Shown here: in pieces, positions 1 to 9,047 of the stretch | Position numbering within the stretch: the stretch's first letter is position 1 | Layout of the letters: each line of letters starts with the position of its first letter | Source: CF-167 sp963695195 | Lineage (GTDB): Bacteria > Chloroflexota > Limnocylindria > QHBO01 | Length of the DNA stretch: 64,000 bases | Assembly: GCA_963695195.1 (NCBI GenBank) | Contig: CAVOGE010000007.1 | Coordinates: forward strand, 1,798,001 to 1,862,000 | Reading direction: 5' to 3' | Translations under genes and position numbers: made by a program | The notes under the pieces: generated by a model | Seen by the model: the letters and a program-made list of their open reading frames with translations, nothing else | What the model was told of the DNA's origin: nothing | Database searches by the model: none

Positions 1-1297
1 GGAGATCACCGACCTGGTTGGCCGTGAGCGGGATCCCCAGCAGACGTTCGGTACGCGCCACCGACAGGCGCACGACCCTCGGCCGGCGGGCATCGGGATC
101 GTTGTCGGCGATCCCGGTGGCGACCCGTGCCCCGGTAAGGTCCGCGAGCAGTGCGGCAGCACGATCGAGAGCCAGGCGGGGCAGGTCGTGGCCGATCCCC
201 TTTTCGTGGCGCATGCTCGCGTCGGAGCGCAGTCCGAGGCGCCGGGCGGCGTTCCGAATCATCGGCCCGTGGAAGATCGCCGATTCGAGGATTACCCGAT
301 CGGTCGCGGCGCCGACCTCGGTGGAGGCACCGCCCATGATTCCGGCGAGGCCGATCGGCCTCTCCGCATCGGCGATCACGAGCATCCGCTCATCCAGGGT
401 CCGGGTCTGATGATCGATCGTCTCCAGCTGCTCCCCGTCACGCGCGCGCCGGACCACGATCCGGCCCCCGGGGATGGCGGCGCTGTCATACGCGTGCATC
501 GGCTGGCCGAGCTCATGCATCACGTAGTTGGTGACGTCGACCACGGCGGAGATGGGTCGGATGCCGGCGGCCAGCAGGCGTTGCTGCATCCACCCCGGCG
601 CCGGCCCGTTGGTGATCCCTTCGAAGCTGCGCGCCGTGAAGCGCGGGCAGCCCTCGCCGTCCTCGATGATCACCGACACCCGGTCGCCCACGGCGACTGA
701 CGCGTCCTCGGTGAGGTGGATCTCCGGCAAACGGAGTGACGATCCGCTGATCGCCGCAATCTCGCGGGCAAGCCCGACCATCGACAGCGCGTCCCCGCGA
801 TTCGGCTTGACGTCCACGTCGAGCACGACATCGCCCAGGATGCCGCGCAGATCGGCGCCGAGCGGCAGCTCCGCCCCGGTGCCGAGGATATGGATCCCCT
901 CCGCTTCGTCGCCCAGGCCGAGTTCCGTCGGGCTGCACAGCATCCCCTGCGACTCGATCCCGCGGATCTTGCTGCGCTCGATACGTCGGTCGCCGGGCAG
1001 GACGGCACCGACGCGCGCGACCGGCACGAGCTGCCCGGGTGCGACGTTGTCTGCCCCGCACACGACCTGAAGGGGGCCTTCAGGATCACCGACGTCGACG
1101 GTCGTCAGCCACAGCTTGTCGGCGTTGGGGTGGCGCTCGACGGTGAGCAGCCGACCGACCACCACATCGGACCAGTCGGCACCGGTGAACTCGATGGCGC
1201 TCACCTCCATGCCACGCAGGGTCAGCTGCTCGGCCAGCGCCTCCGGGGAGAGGTCGAAGCTGACGTAGTCGCGCAGCCAGGCGAGCGGAACGCGCAT
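1..1297 (-). CDS. pheT: Phenylalanyl-tRNA synthetase beta subunit, 3' end beyond the window
   Basis: PheT pairs with PheS in the cytoplasmic alpha2-beta2 enzyme that charges tRNA-Phe. The ATG at 1297 lies 5 nt after the pheS stop. About 432 of the usual ~800 residues are visible. They start MRVPLAWLRDYVSFDL, then an EMAP/tRNA-binding fold (about residues 39-150, with NADKLWLTTVDVG and VVCGADNVAPGQLVPVA), then the B3/B4 editing region (INGPAPGW-like context, DVTNYVMHELGQPMHAYD). The frame runs off the left edge near the start of the B5 domain. No stop or frameshift occurs in the visible part. Last gene of the infC-rpmI-rplT-pheS-pheT array as far as can be seen. Confidence 0.95.
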   Translation of the reverse strand, partial: MRVPLAWLRDYVSFDLSPEALAEQLTLRGMEVSAIEFTGADWSDVVVGRLLTVERHPNADKLWLTTVDVGDPEGPLQVVCGADNVAPGQLVPVARVGAVLPGDRRIERSKIRGIESQGMLCSPTELGLGDEAEGIHILGTGAELPLGADLRGILGDVVLDVDVKPNRGDALSMVGLAREIAAISGSSLRLPEIHLTEDASVAVGDRVSVIIEDGEGCPRFTARSFEGITNGPAPGWMQQRLLAAGIRPISAVVDVTNYVMHELGQPMHAYDSAAIPGGRIVVRRARDGEQLETIDHQTRTLDERMLVIADAERPIGLAGIMGGASTEVGAATDRVILESAIFHGPMIRNAARRLGLRSDASMRHEKGIGHDLPRLALDRAAALLADLTGARVATGIADNDPDARRPRVVRLSVARTERLLGIPLTANQVGDL

Positions 1298-1302
1298 CGC
1301 GC

Positions 1303-2385
<1,083 letters not shown>

Positions 2386-2407
2386 CGGTCCAGTGCAGAT
2401 GATCGGG

Positions 2408-2444
2408 GAAAACAAACGACCCCGCTCCCGTTTTGGGAGCAGGG
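2408..2444 (-). terminator. Attenuator- or terminator-like hairpin between rplT and pheS
   Basis: On the minus strand a stem CCC-A-GCTCCC / GGGAGC-GGG (2421-2444, one bulged base) closes a 5-nt loop and is followed by a T-rich stretch (GTTTGTTTT, around 2408-2416). This is the form of an intrinsic terminator placed between the ribosomal protein genes and pheST. The 87-nt gap holds no Phe-rich leader peptide and is too short for a T-box, so the control mechanism is unknown. It may only lower read-through into pheST. A second inverted repeat (GCCGGC at 2453 and 2468) overlaps the end of rplT. Confidence 0.55.
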
Positions 2445-2472
2445 CCGAGGAAGCCGGCATCGGCGACGCCGG

Positions 2473-2832
2473 CTAGGCGGTAAACGACCCCTTCGACATC
2501 TCGACGACCTTGGCAAACGCGCCGCCGTCGCGGATCGCCAGGTCGGCGAGCATCCGGCGGTCAAGCTCGATCCCAGCCGCCTTCAGGCCGGCAATGAACC
2601 GACCGTACGGCATTCCGTGACTGCGCGCGGCGGCGTTGATGCGCTCGATCCAGAGGCGGCGCATGTCCCGCTTTCGGTCGCGGCGGTCGCGGTAGGCGTA
2701 GACCAGTGCGTGGAAGAGAGCCTCGCGCGCCGGACGGATCAGCTTCGAGCGGGTTCCGCGACGGCCCTCCGCCTGCGCCAGGAGGCGCTTGTGGCGTCGG
2801 TGTGCCGGTACCCCGCGCTTTACTCGTGGCAT
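2473..2832 (-). CDS. rplT: Ribosomal protein L20
   Basis: 119-residue L20 of the large subunit, essential for early 50S assembly. Starts MPRVKRGVPAHRRHKRLLAQAEG and contains the conserved LWIERINAA and YGRFIAGLKAAGIELDRRML segments. Length and basic character are typical. It follows rpmI by 9 nt in the classical infC-rpmI-rplT order. In other bacteria L20 represses its own operon by binding the mRNA; no matching mRNA structure was identified here by eye. Confidence 0.97.
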   Translation of the reverse strand: MPRVKRGVPAHRRHKRLLAQAEGRRGTRSKLIRPAREALFHALVYAYRDRRDRKRDMRRLWIERINAAARSHGMPYGRFIAGLKAAGIELDRRMLADLAIRDGGAFAKVVEMSKGSFTA

Positions 2833-2841
2833 CGGTCGCCT

Positions 2842-3039
2842 CTACTCATAGGGAAGCAGCCGCGCGAGCTGCTTTGCGTGGACATTGGGGACGAGTGCCT
2901 TGCCGGCGTAGCGGCGGGTACGGCTGCTCGACTTGATCTCCAGGTGGTGGCCACTTCCCGCCTTCGGTCGGACCCATTTGCCCGATCCGGTCTTCTTAAA
3001 GCGCTTGGCCGTTCCCTTGTGCGTCTTCATCTTTGGCAT
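2842..3039 (-). CDS. rpmI: Ribosomal protein L35
   Basis: 65-residue L35 of the large ribosomal subunit, beginning MPKMKTHKGTAKRFKKTGSG, the family signature. The start at 3039 lies inside the 3' end of infC: the two genes overlap by 44 nt in different frames, whereas in most genomes they are separated. The overlap exists because infC has a long C-terminal extension. Translational coupling to infC is therefore likely. An upstream in-frame extension to 3198 is possible on paper but is not L35-like. Confidence 0.95.
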   Translation of the reverse strand: MPKMKTHKGTAKRFKKTGSGKWVRPKAGSGHHLEIKSSSRTRRYAGKALVPNVHAKQLARLLPYE

Positions 3040-3700
3040 CTGGGGTCCGCTCCGTTGATTCCGGCTCGACCGTTGCGATGGCGGTCTTGCCCTTGGCGGC
3101 GAGCACGTCGCCGATCGTCTCGCCGTCCGGTGCCTCTGGAGCGGCGGCTCCATCGGTCTGCTCGGCCGTCTCGGTCTTCTTCTCGGCCCGCTTCTCATGC
3201 GGGGCCATCACGATGTACATGTTGCGGCCCTCGAGGAGCGGTGGCCGCTCGACGACGCCATGCTCGGTGAGCATCTCCGCCGCTCGGTCGAGAAGGTCAC
3301 GCCCCAGGTTGGCGTGGCTCATCTCGCGTCCCCGGAACTGGACCGTGACCTTCACTCGGTCGCCGTCCTCCAGAAACTCTCCCGCTCGTCGTGTCTTTGT
3401 CCGCAGGTCGTTGACGTCGATCTTGACCCGCAGCCGGATCTCCTTGAACGTCGTCGACTTCTGCCTGCGTTTTGCCTCGCGCTCCTTCTTCTGGAGCTCG
3501 TACTTGTACTGCCCGTAGTTGAGGATCTTGCAGACCGGCGGGACCGCCGTGGGTGCGATCTCGACGAGATCGAGCCCCTTGTCCTGGGCCAGGGCAAGCG
3601 CCTGGGAGGTCTCCAGAACGCCGAGCTGCTGTCCCTCATCGTCGATGACCCGCACCTCTCGGTTTCGGATCATCTCGTTGATTCGGAGGTCCTTCGCTAT
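2996..3700 (-). CDS. infC: Translation initiation factor IF-3, probable AUA start, long C-terminal tail
   Basis: IF-3 binds the 30S subunit and proofreads initiation codons. The family N terminus reads (I)AKDLRINEMIRNREVRVID only if translation begins at the ATA codon at 3698-3700. No ATG, GTG or TTG lies in frame between that codon and the upstream TGA, and a GAAGGAG ribosome site (3712-3718) sits 11 nt before it. The first in-frame ATG (3673) would cut off the conserved ELRIN-type segment and has poor RBS spacing. Non-canonical starts are known for infC, where they serve autoregulation. Beyond the IF3-C domain there is an acidic, Ala/Thr/Glu-rich tail of about 55 residues, making 234 aa against a usual ~175. 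Confidence 0.93.
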   Translation of the reverse strand: MAKDLRINEMIRNREVRVIDDEGQQLGVLETSQALALAQDKGLDLVEIAPTAVPPVCKILNYGQYKYELQKKEREAKRRQKSTTFKEIRLRVKIDVNDLRTKTRRAGEFLEDGDRVKVTVQFRGREMSHANLGRDLLDRAAEMLTEHGVVERPPLLEGRNMYIVMAPHEKRAEKKTETAEQTDGAAAPEAPDGETIGDVLAAKGKTAIATVEPESTERTPDAKDEDAQGNGQAL

Positions 3701-3781
3701 GGGTGCTGCCGCTCCTTCAACAAACGAGCCACCGTCCGCTGCGGACGCGTGGCCTCAAGAATGATGCGCAAACGCCCGTGG

Positions 3782-3811
3782 ACTATACACCGCGCTCGAA
3801 TGGACGGTCAA
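3782..3811 (-). promoter_or_regulatory. Sigma70-type promoter of the infC operon
   Basis: Minus strand TTGACC (3806-3811), 18-nt spacer, TATAGT (3782-3787). The predicted start near 3775 gives infC a ~75-nt leader, long for this window, with a Shine-Dalgarno sequence. The same -35/spacer pattern recurs at 55196-55225. Confidence 0.75.
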
Positions 3812-3826
3812 CGGCGCGCGGCGTCC

Positions 3827-4183
3827 TCACGACGGGTAGTCGTAGAAGATCGCGACCTGGCGCCCGTCCGGATCTGCCACGCGGAAGGAGCGGCTCCCCT
3901 CCCACCGGTCACCGGATGGCGGGCCGACGAGGGCGAAGCCGCGCAGCGTCAGATCCTGCGCCCACGCGTCGACCTCGGCTGCCGTGTCGACCCGGAACCC
4001 GATCTGCATCCCATCACGCGCGGCTCGTTCGGCCCGGCGAAAGCTGAGCTCGAAGCCGCCGAGCTCCAGGTCCACGCCCGAGTCGTCTCCGGCGCGCTGA
4101 CGGAAGCCGAATGCCGATTCGTAGAATTCGGCCGCCCGGCTCGGGTCAGTGGAGGCGAGGGCCAGCTGGCCAACGCCGCGCAT
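3827..4183 (-). CDS. VOC-family (glyoxalase-like) protein
   Basis: A 118-residue single vicinal-oxygen-chelate domain starting MRGVGQLALASTDPSRAAEFYESAFGF, with the closing strand FRVADPDGRQVAIFYDY. Such domains bind a metal and act as lyases, dioxygenases or resistance proteins; the substrate cannot be told. I chose the ATG at 4183 because the fold starts there; a GTG at 4216 would overlap thrS by 28 nt. The start is 5 nt after the thrS stop, so it is probably co-transcribed with thrS. It ends just before the infC promoter. Confidence 0.8.
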   Translation of the reverse strand: MRGVGQLALASTDPSRAAEFYESAFGFRQRAGDDSGVDLELGGFELSFRRAERAARDGMQIGFRVDTAAEVDAWAQDLTLRGFALVGPPSGDRWEGSRSFRVADPDGRQVAIFYDYPS

Positions 4184-4188
4184 CTTCC

Positions 4189-5994
4189 TCAGGACGCGTC
4201 TTCCGCGTACGGCCACAGCTCACGGGCAGCCACACGCGCGCTGAGCCGGGCCACGAACTCGTCAAGGGGGACACCCTGCGCCGATTTGCCTGTCCGAAGG
4301 CGAGGACTGACCGCGCGGGCCTCCTGGTCACGGTCGCCGACAACGAGCATCACGGGGATCTTCTGCTCCTGCGCGTCGCGAAGCTTGGCCTGCATTCGCT
4401 CTGACCGATCATCGACCTCCGCTCGCAGTCCGGCAGCCACCAGCGCGGCTCGCACCTCCAGCGCGTAGTCCACGTGCCGGTCGGCGATCGGTATGACCAT
4501 GGCCTGCACCGGAGCGAGCCAGGCGGGGAACGCACCGGCGTAGTGCTCGGTGATGATCCCCACGAAGCGCTCGAAGCTGCCGTAGATGGCGTAGTGGATG
4601 ACGACCGGCCGCGCGGTGCCGCCGTCCGCCGTCCGATACTCCATCTCGAAGCGCTGCGGCAGCTGATAGTCGGCCTGGATCGTGGCCATCTGCCACTCTC
4701 GCCCGATCGCGTCATCGATGAAGACGTCGATCTTCGGCGCATAGAAGGCTCCGCCACCAGGATCGGTCTCGTAGGCGATGCCCGCACCCGTCAGTGACTC
4801 GGCCAACTTCCCTTCGGCCATATCCCAGAACTCGTCAGTCCCCAGCCGCTTTTCGGGACGAGTCGCCAACTTGAAACGCGGCTCGAAACCGAATGGCTGG
4901 TATGTCCGCTGCACCAGCGAGAGTGCGAGGTTCACCTCGTCGATCACCTGGTCGTCGCGGCAGATCACGTGGCTGTCGTCCTGGACGAGCTGGCGCACCC
5001 GGAACATGCCGGCGAGCGCGCCCGTCCGCTCGTTGCGGAAGAGCCAGGAGTAGTCGGCCAGTCGCATCGGAAGGTCCCGGTAGGACCGAAGCTGGGTCTT
5101 GTAGATGAGCATCGACTCCGGGCAGTTCATCGGCTTCAGCCCGGCGATGTGCTCACCGTCGGGCAGGACGAACATGTTGTCCTGGTACAGGGCCCAGTGG
5201 CCGGACGTCTCCCACAGCTCCTTGCGGACGATGCCGGGTGTCCGCACCTCGACGAAGCCGCCCTCTCTGCGCACCTGCCACGACCACGCCTCGAGCTCGC
5301 GCCACAGCGCCATCCCCCGCGGATGCCAGAACGGTGCGGCTGGCGACTCAGGATGGAAGCTGAACAGGTCGAGTTCGCGACCGAGACGCCGGTGATCGCG
5401 CTTCTTTGCCTCCTCGATGCGCCACAGGTGCTGGTTGAGCTCCTCCTGCGTCTCCCAGACCGTTCCGTAGATGCGCTGGAGCATCGGGCGCTTCTCGTCG
5501 CCGCGCCAATACGCGCCGGCGGTGTTCAGCAACTTGAATGGGCCGAGCTGGCCGGTGGTGACCACGTGCGGCCCGCGGCAGAGGTCACTGAACCCGCCGT
5601 GCTGGTAGAAGCTGACGACCGCCGCCTGCTCTTCGGGCAGATCCGAGATGATCTCCACCTTGTAGTCCTGCCCTTCAGCACCGACCTTGCTGAGGGCGGC
5701 CGCGCGGTCGAGTTCGAGTCGCTCGAATGGCAGGTCCGCCGCGACCTGGCTGCGCATTCCCTCCTCGATCGCCGCGAGGTCGTCTGGGGTCAGTGGACGC
5801 GGGAGGTCGAAGTCGTAGTAGAAGCCGTCCCTGATGGCAGGCCCGATCCCCAGTTTGGCCTCCGGGAAGAGCTCCAGGACGGCCGCCGCCATGATGTGCG
5901 ATGCGGAGTGACGCATCGTGTCGAGCGCGTCGTGGGCACCGGCGTCGAGCATCTCGGCAGCCGCCGATCTGACCTCGTCTCCATCCATGGCCAT
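4189..5994 (-). CDS. thrS: Threonyl-tRNA synthetase lacking the N-terminal TGS domain
   Basis: Class II synthetase that charges tRNA-Thr and edits Ser-tRNA-Thr. It has 601 residues against ~640 in common ThrRS. The editing-domain HxxxH motif (RHSASH, residues 28-33) comes almost at once, so the ~60-residue TGS domain is missing. Editing residues CRGPHV, motif 2 FRNERTG, the zinc cysteine in MNCPESM and the C-terminal anticodon domain (LAPVQAMVIPI) are present. Start ATG 5994 has a GGAGA site 7 nt upstream; an in-frame extension to 6129 is not TGS-like and overlaps paaD. A TACCCT -10 candidate lies about 45 nt upstream. Confidence 0.96.
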   Translation of the reverse strand: MAMDGDEVRSAAAEMLDAGAHDALDTMRHSASHIMAAAVLELFPEAKLGIGPAIRDGFYYDFDLPRPLTPDDLAAIEEGMRSQVAADLPFERLELDRAAALSKVGAEGQDYKVEIISDLPEEQAAVVSFYQHGGFSDLCRGPHVVTTGQLGPFKLLNTAGAYWRGDEKRPMLQRIYGTVWETQEELNQHLWRIEEAKKRDHRRLGRELDLFSFHPESPAAPFWHPRGMALWRELEAWSWQVRREGGFVEVRTPGIVRKELWETSGHWALYQDNMFVLPDGEHIAGLKPMNCPESMLIYKTQLRSYRDLPMRLADYSWLFRNERTGALAGMFRVRQLVQDDSHVICRDDQVIDEVNLALSLVQRTYQPFGFEPRFKLATRPEKRLGTDEFWDMAEGKLAESLTGAGIAYETDPGGGAFYAPKIDVFIDDAIGREWQMATIQADYQLPQRFEMEYRTADGGTARPVVIHYAIYGSFERFVGIITEHYAGAFPAWLAPVQAMVIPIADRHVDYALEVRAALVAAGLRAEVDDRSERMQAKLRDAQEQKIPVMLVVGDRDQEARAVSPRLRTGKSAQGVPLDEFVARLSARVAARELWPYAEDAS

Positions 5995-6065
5995 TGCTCG
6001 ATCTCCCCAGTCGTCTGTGCGCCGGTGAAGGGTAGCGCATCGGCGCGCCGCCGCTCGGGCACGGA

Positions 6066-6584
6066 CTAGACCGCCTTGAAGGCCTCGAACGGCTGTCGGC
6101 AGTCCGCGCAGTGGTAGATGGCGCGGCACAGGGTCGGTCCGAACGCATTCTCGAGCGTCGTATTGCGCGAGTCGCAGTATGGGCAGGTCGTCGCCGACAG
6201 GACGGTGAGCAGATTGCCACCGGAGTAGGTGGGCCCGATCGGCGGAGGCGGCGCAAAGCCACCCTCACGCAGCGCCTCGCGGCCGGCAGGCGTGATCCGG
6301 TCCGAAGTCCAGGGTTCGGCGAAGCTGATCTCCACGACCACCTGGTCAGCGACACCCAGCTCGCGGAGCCGATCCCCCACCTGCTCGCGCATCACCTCGA
6401 CCGCAGGACAACCAACGAACGTCGGCAGGAGTTCCACGGTCAGACGCAGCTCCCCATCCGCCCCTGGGTCGAACGCGAAGCCACGCACCACGCCGAGGTC
6501 GACCAGGCTGATCGTCGGAATCTCCGGGTCGGGCACCTCGGCAATCGCCGCCCACACCGCGGCGTCGCGGTCGTGAGTTACCAC
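6066..6584 (-). CDS. paaD: Phenylacetyl-CoA epoxidase accessory subunit PaaD
   Basis: 172 residues: an N-terminal MIP18/DUF59-type domain (VPDPEIPTISLVDLGVVRG, LLPTFVGCPAVEVM) followed by a C-terminal zinc-ribbon-like segment CPYCDSRNTT...CRAIYHCADC. PaaD is thought to help mature the epoxidase, by analogy with iron-sulfur assembly proteins. The GTG at 6584 overlaps the paaC stop (GTGGTAA), indicating translational coupling. It is the last gene of the paaABCD set; thrS follows after 71 nt. The reductase PaaE is not in the window. Confidence 0.9.
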   Translation of the reverse strand: MVTHDRDAAVWAAIAEVPDPEIPTISLVDLGVVRGFAFDPGADGELRLTVELLPTFVGCPAVEVMREQVGDRLRELGVADQVVVEISFAEPWTSDRITPAGREALREGGFAPPPPIGPTYSGGNLLTVLSATTCPYCDSRNTTLENAFGPTLCRAIYHCADCRQPFEAFKAV

Positions 6585-7348
6585 GATGCCCCGGGTTCGG
6601 ACGCGGCGACCATGGTGAACTGGCCGTGCAGCCACGCGAAATCGGCGCCGTGCATCTGCCGGCCGTCCGAACTCGGAGCTGGAGCCGCTGGCATGGGCGG
6701 GATGTCGAGCTCTGCCAGTCGCTCGACGACCTGCCTCCGCCAACGCGTGCGCAGCGCTTCGAGGCGGTCGGGCATGACTCCGGCAGCGACCAGGGCGTCT
6801 TCGCCGGCGAGCGGGGCGAAGACCGCCTGTGCGTCTGGCCACAACGCGTGGAGCGCTCCGATCAACCGACGCCGGGAATCGGTGCCACCCTCGGTGAGCC
6901 GGCGCAGCCACAGGTCGAAGTGGAGCAGATGGTACGTCTCCTCTCGCCGCATCTTCGTGACCAGCTGCGCCAGCGGTGAGTACGACGAGCTCGCCAGTGA
7001 TTCCAGTCGGATCGAGTCCGCCGTTTCATACAGGTACCGACGCGCGATGCTGAAGGCCCAATCGGTCCGCGGATGGTTCATCAGCGCGGCGTGCCGGTAC
7101 GCCTCGGGCGCCCGCCCAAATGCGATCTCGTCGGCATCTTGGCCACTGAGCCCCGCAAGCAGCTCGTAGAGAGCCTTGGCGTGCCCGATCTCATCCTGGC
7201 TGACCGAGCTCATCGCCACGTCCTCCTCGAGAATCGGCGCAATGCCGGTCCACTCGGAGTCCCAGAAGCCGAGCACGAACTCGTCATCGGCCATGGCGAG
7301 CAGCAGCTCAGCGAGGGCAGTCCGGGTCACGGTATCCAGGCCGGTCAC
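6578..7348 (-). CDS. paaC: Phenylacetyl-CoA epoxidase structural subunit PaaC
   Basis: 256-residue ferritin-like four-helix protein that scaffolds the catalytic PaaA subunit of the aerobic phenylacetyl-CoA 1,2-epoxidase. Carboxylate/His remnants are visible in SVSQDEIGHAKALYELL and RREETYHLLHFDLWL. Start GTG 7348 overlaps paaB by 4 nt (GTGA). Length and gene order fit paaC. Confidence 0.92.
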   Translation of the reverse strand: MTGLDTVTRTALAELLLAMADDEFVLGFWDSEWTGIAPILEEDVAMSSVSQDEIGHAKALYELLAGLSGQDADEIAFGRAPEAYRHAALMNHPRTDWAFSIARRYLYETADSIRLESLASSSYSPLAQLVTKMRREETYHLLHFDLWLRRLTEGGTDSRRRLIGALHALWPDAQAVFAPLAGEDALVAAGVMPDRLEALRTRWRRQVVERLAELDIPPMPAAPAPSSDGRQMHGADFAWLHGQFTMVAASEPGASW

Positions 7349-7671
7349 TCGCCCAGCTCCTCGACTGGCTCACCGTCGGTCGCCCCGGCACGAACACGAG
7401 CGGCCTCCAGCTTGTGCTTGATCAGGAACCCCCCGGGACGCTTGAAGGACCGATCGAACGGCGGCTTCAGCAGATCCGGGTCGTCCAGCTCGATGATCGT
7501 GTCGCGCGGCACGATCCAGAGCCGCTCGCTCTCCTGGCGTCGACCGTAGAACTCGCGGGCGTAGTGCGTTGCCAGCTCCTCGTCGGGGGCGCGCACGCTG
7601 CCGCCGTGGATCATCGGGTCACCCTCCGCCTCCTGCCGGAAGACCTCCCAGACCCGGTCCTTGGCGCCCAT
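7345..7671 (-). CDS. paaB: Phenylacetyl-CoA epoxidase subunit PaaB
   Basis: Small subunit, 108 residues from MGAKDRVWEVFRQEAEGDPM, with the family pattern HGGSVRAPDEELATHYAREFY and ERLWIVPRD. The upstream reading frame as far as 7863 is open but overlaps paaA and is not PaaB-like, so 7671 is used. It starts 16 nt after the paaA stop and overlaps paaC by 4 nt. PaaB bridges PaaAC heterodimers in known complexes. Confidence 0.92.
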   Translation of the reverse strand: MGAKDRVWEVFRQEAEGDPMIHGGSVRAPDEELATHYAREFYGRRQESERLWIVPRDTIIELDDPDLLKPPFDRSFKRPGGFLIKHKLEAARVRAGATDGEPVEELGE

Positions 7672-7687
7672 GCGGCCAGCGACGGCC

Positions 7688-8623
7688 TCAGGCCGCCGCG
7701 CCGACCGGCCCGATGATCGCGTCGCGGACCCACTGCGTCTGCGCACGATGGGTTCGCCGGAACTCGAGGCGCTCCTGTGACATCGGTCCGTGACCGGTGA
7801 CCACCGATCGCAGCTCGTCCCAATCGGGCTCGGTGTAGTTCCAGCGGCCGGCCACCTCGTCATATTCGAGGGCCGGATCCGGGATCACGAGCCCGAGCTC
7901 GCGGATGCGCGGCACGTAGATGGTCAGGAACTCCTGTCGGAGCTGCTCGTTGCCCTTGGCCTTGATCTTCCAGATCAGGTCGCGATCGGTTGCAGGGTTG
8001 GTCGGCGGGCCGTGCATCTGCATGAGAGGCCCCCACCATCGGTCGAGGGCATCCTGTACCAGGGCTCGCTGCGCATCGGTCCCGTTCATCATGGTCAGCA
8101 CGACGTCCCGGCCGTGCATGATGTGGACCGATTCCTCCCAGCAGATCTTCTTCATGGTGCGGGCGTAGGGGGCATACGAGGAGTCTCGGAGCGCCTGCTG
8201 GCTGACGATCGCGGCAGCATCCACCAGCCAGGCGATGATCCCCACGTCGGCCCAGCTCCGAGTCGGATAGTGGAAGACGTTGTGGAACTTCGTCTTGCCG
8301 GCGAGCAGGTCGGTCAGCATCTGCTCGCGGCTCTTGCCAAGGTCCTCGGCGACGCGGTAGAGGAGCTGGGCGTGGCCCACCTCGTCCTGCACCTTGCTGG
8401 TGAGTGCCAGCTTGCGACGCAGCGTGGGGGCGCGGAGGATCCACTCGCGCTCAGGCAGGACGCCCATCAGCTCGGAGTTGGCGTGCATCTCGACGAACTT
8501 GAGCACCGCCGCGCGGTAGTCGTCGGGCATCCAGTCGTCCGGCTCGACCTTGCCACCCCCCGAGACGTGAGCGTAGAAGGAGTTGGCGCGCTCGGAATCG
8601 TTCACGGTCACAGGGTACCGCAT
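7688..8623 (-). CDS. paaA: Phenylacetyl-CoA epoxidase catalytic subunit PaaA
   Basis: 311-residue diiron oxygenase subunit that forms ring-1,2-epoxyphenylacetyl-CoA. Two Glu/ExxH motifs typical of the diiron site are present: SKVQDEVGHAQLLY and CWEESVHIMHG. Two starts are possible: ATG 8623 (MRYPVTVND) or GTG 8605. A TACCCT -10 (8612-8617) sits 6 nt before 8605, matching the leaderless pattern of this genome, so the shorter 305-aa form may be the real one. First gene of paaABCD. Confidence 0.93.
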   Translation of the reverse strand: MRYPVTVNDSERANSFYAHVSGGGKVEPDDWMPDDYRAAVLKFVEMHANSELMGVLPEREWILRAPTLRRKLALTSKVQDEVGHAQLLYRVAEDLGKSREQMLTDLLAGKTKFHNVFHYPTRSWADVGIIAWLVDAAAIVSQQALRDSSYAPYARTMKKICWEESVHIMHGRDVVLTMMNGTDAQRALVQDALDRWWGPLMQMHGPPTNPATDRDLIWKIKAKGNEQLRQEFLTIYVPRIRELGLVIPDPALEYDEVAGRWNYTEPDWDELRSVVTGHGPMSQERLEFRRTHRAQTQWVRDAIIGPVGAAA

Positions 8624-8659
8624 GCCGCGAGCGCGGTCACCGATCAGCGAGACCGCGGC

Positions 8660-9037
8660 TCACGATCGCGGACGCAGTTCCAGCGTCGTGTCGAGGTAGC
8701 GCCTCAGCATGATCGGCATGGAGCCGTGGGCGGCGTACTTTTCCCGGAGCGCGTCCGAGCAGGAGGCGACGCGTTCGGGGTCCGCGGCGGCTTCCGCGTG
8801 GACGTCGAGCACGCGATCGCCCACCCGCAGGCGGCATGCCGGTCGTGCCAGCGCCTCGCGATACCAGCGGGCGCTCGGCCCAAGGTAGCTGCGGATCAGC
8901 ACGCGATCATTCGAATCGACAACCACCCAGATGATCGTGCTGTGCACCACCGCTCCCTCGTGCGCACTCGTCAGGATGCTTACCTCGGGTACGTCCCGCA
9001 GCACGGCAAGGTCGGCTGCCGCGAACGGCTCGCTCAT
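8660..9037 (-). CDS. DUF2255 family protein
   Basis: 125 residues with the DUF2255 pattern: FAAADLAVLRDVPEVSILT, then TTIIW-like HSTIIWVVVDSNDRVLIRSYLGPSARWYREAL. The fold resembles flavin-reductase/nitroreductase-like split barrels; no cofactor is proven. Start ATG 9037 follows the previous gene by 10 nt, so it is in the operon that begins with the lipid kinase at 10254. The enzymatic role is unknown. Confidence 0.75.
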   Translation of the reverse strand: MSEPFAAADLAVLRDVPEVSILTSAHEGAVVHSTIIWVVVDSNDRVLIRSYLGPSARWYREALARPACRLRVGDRVLDVHAEAAADPERVASCSDALREKYAAHGSMPIMLRRYLDTTLELRPRS

Positions 9038-9047
9038 CGGTTGACGG

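Noticed and set aside
2386..2472. T-box or Phe leader peptide before pheS
   Set aside because: The gap is 87 nt, too short for a T-box, and the only open frame has a single Phe codon.
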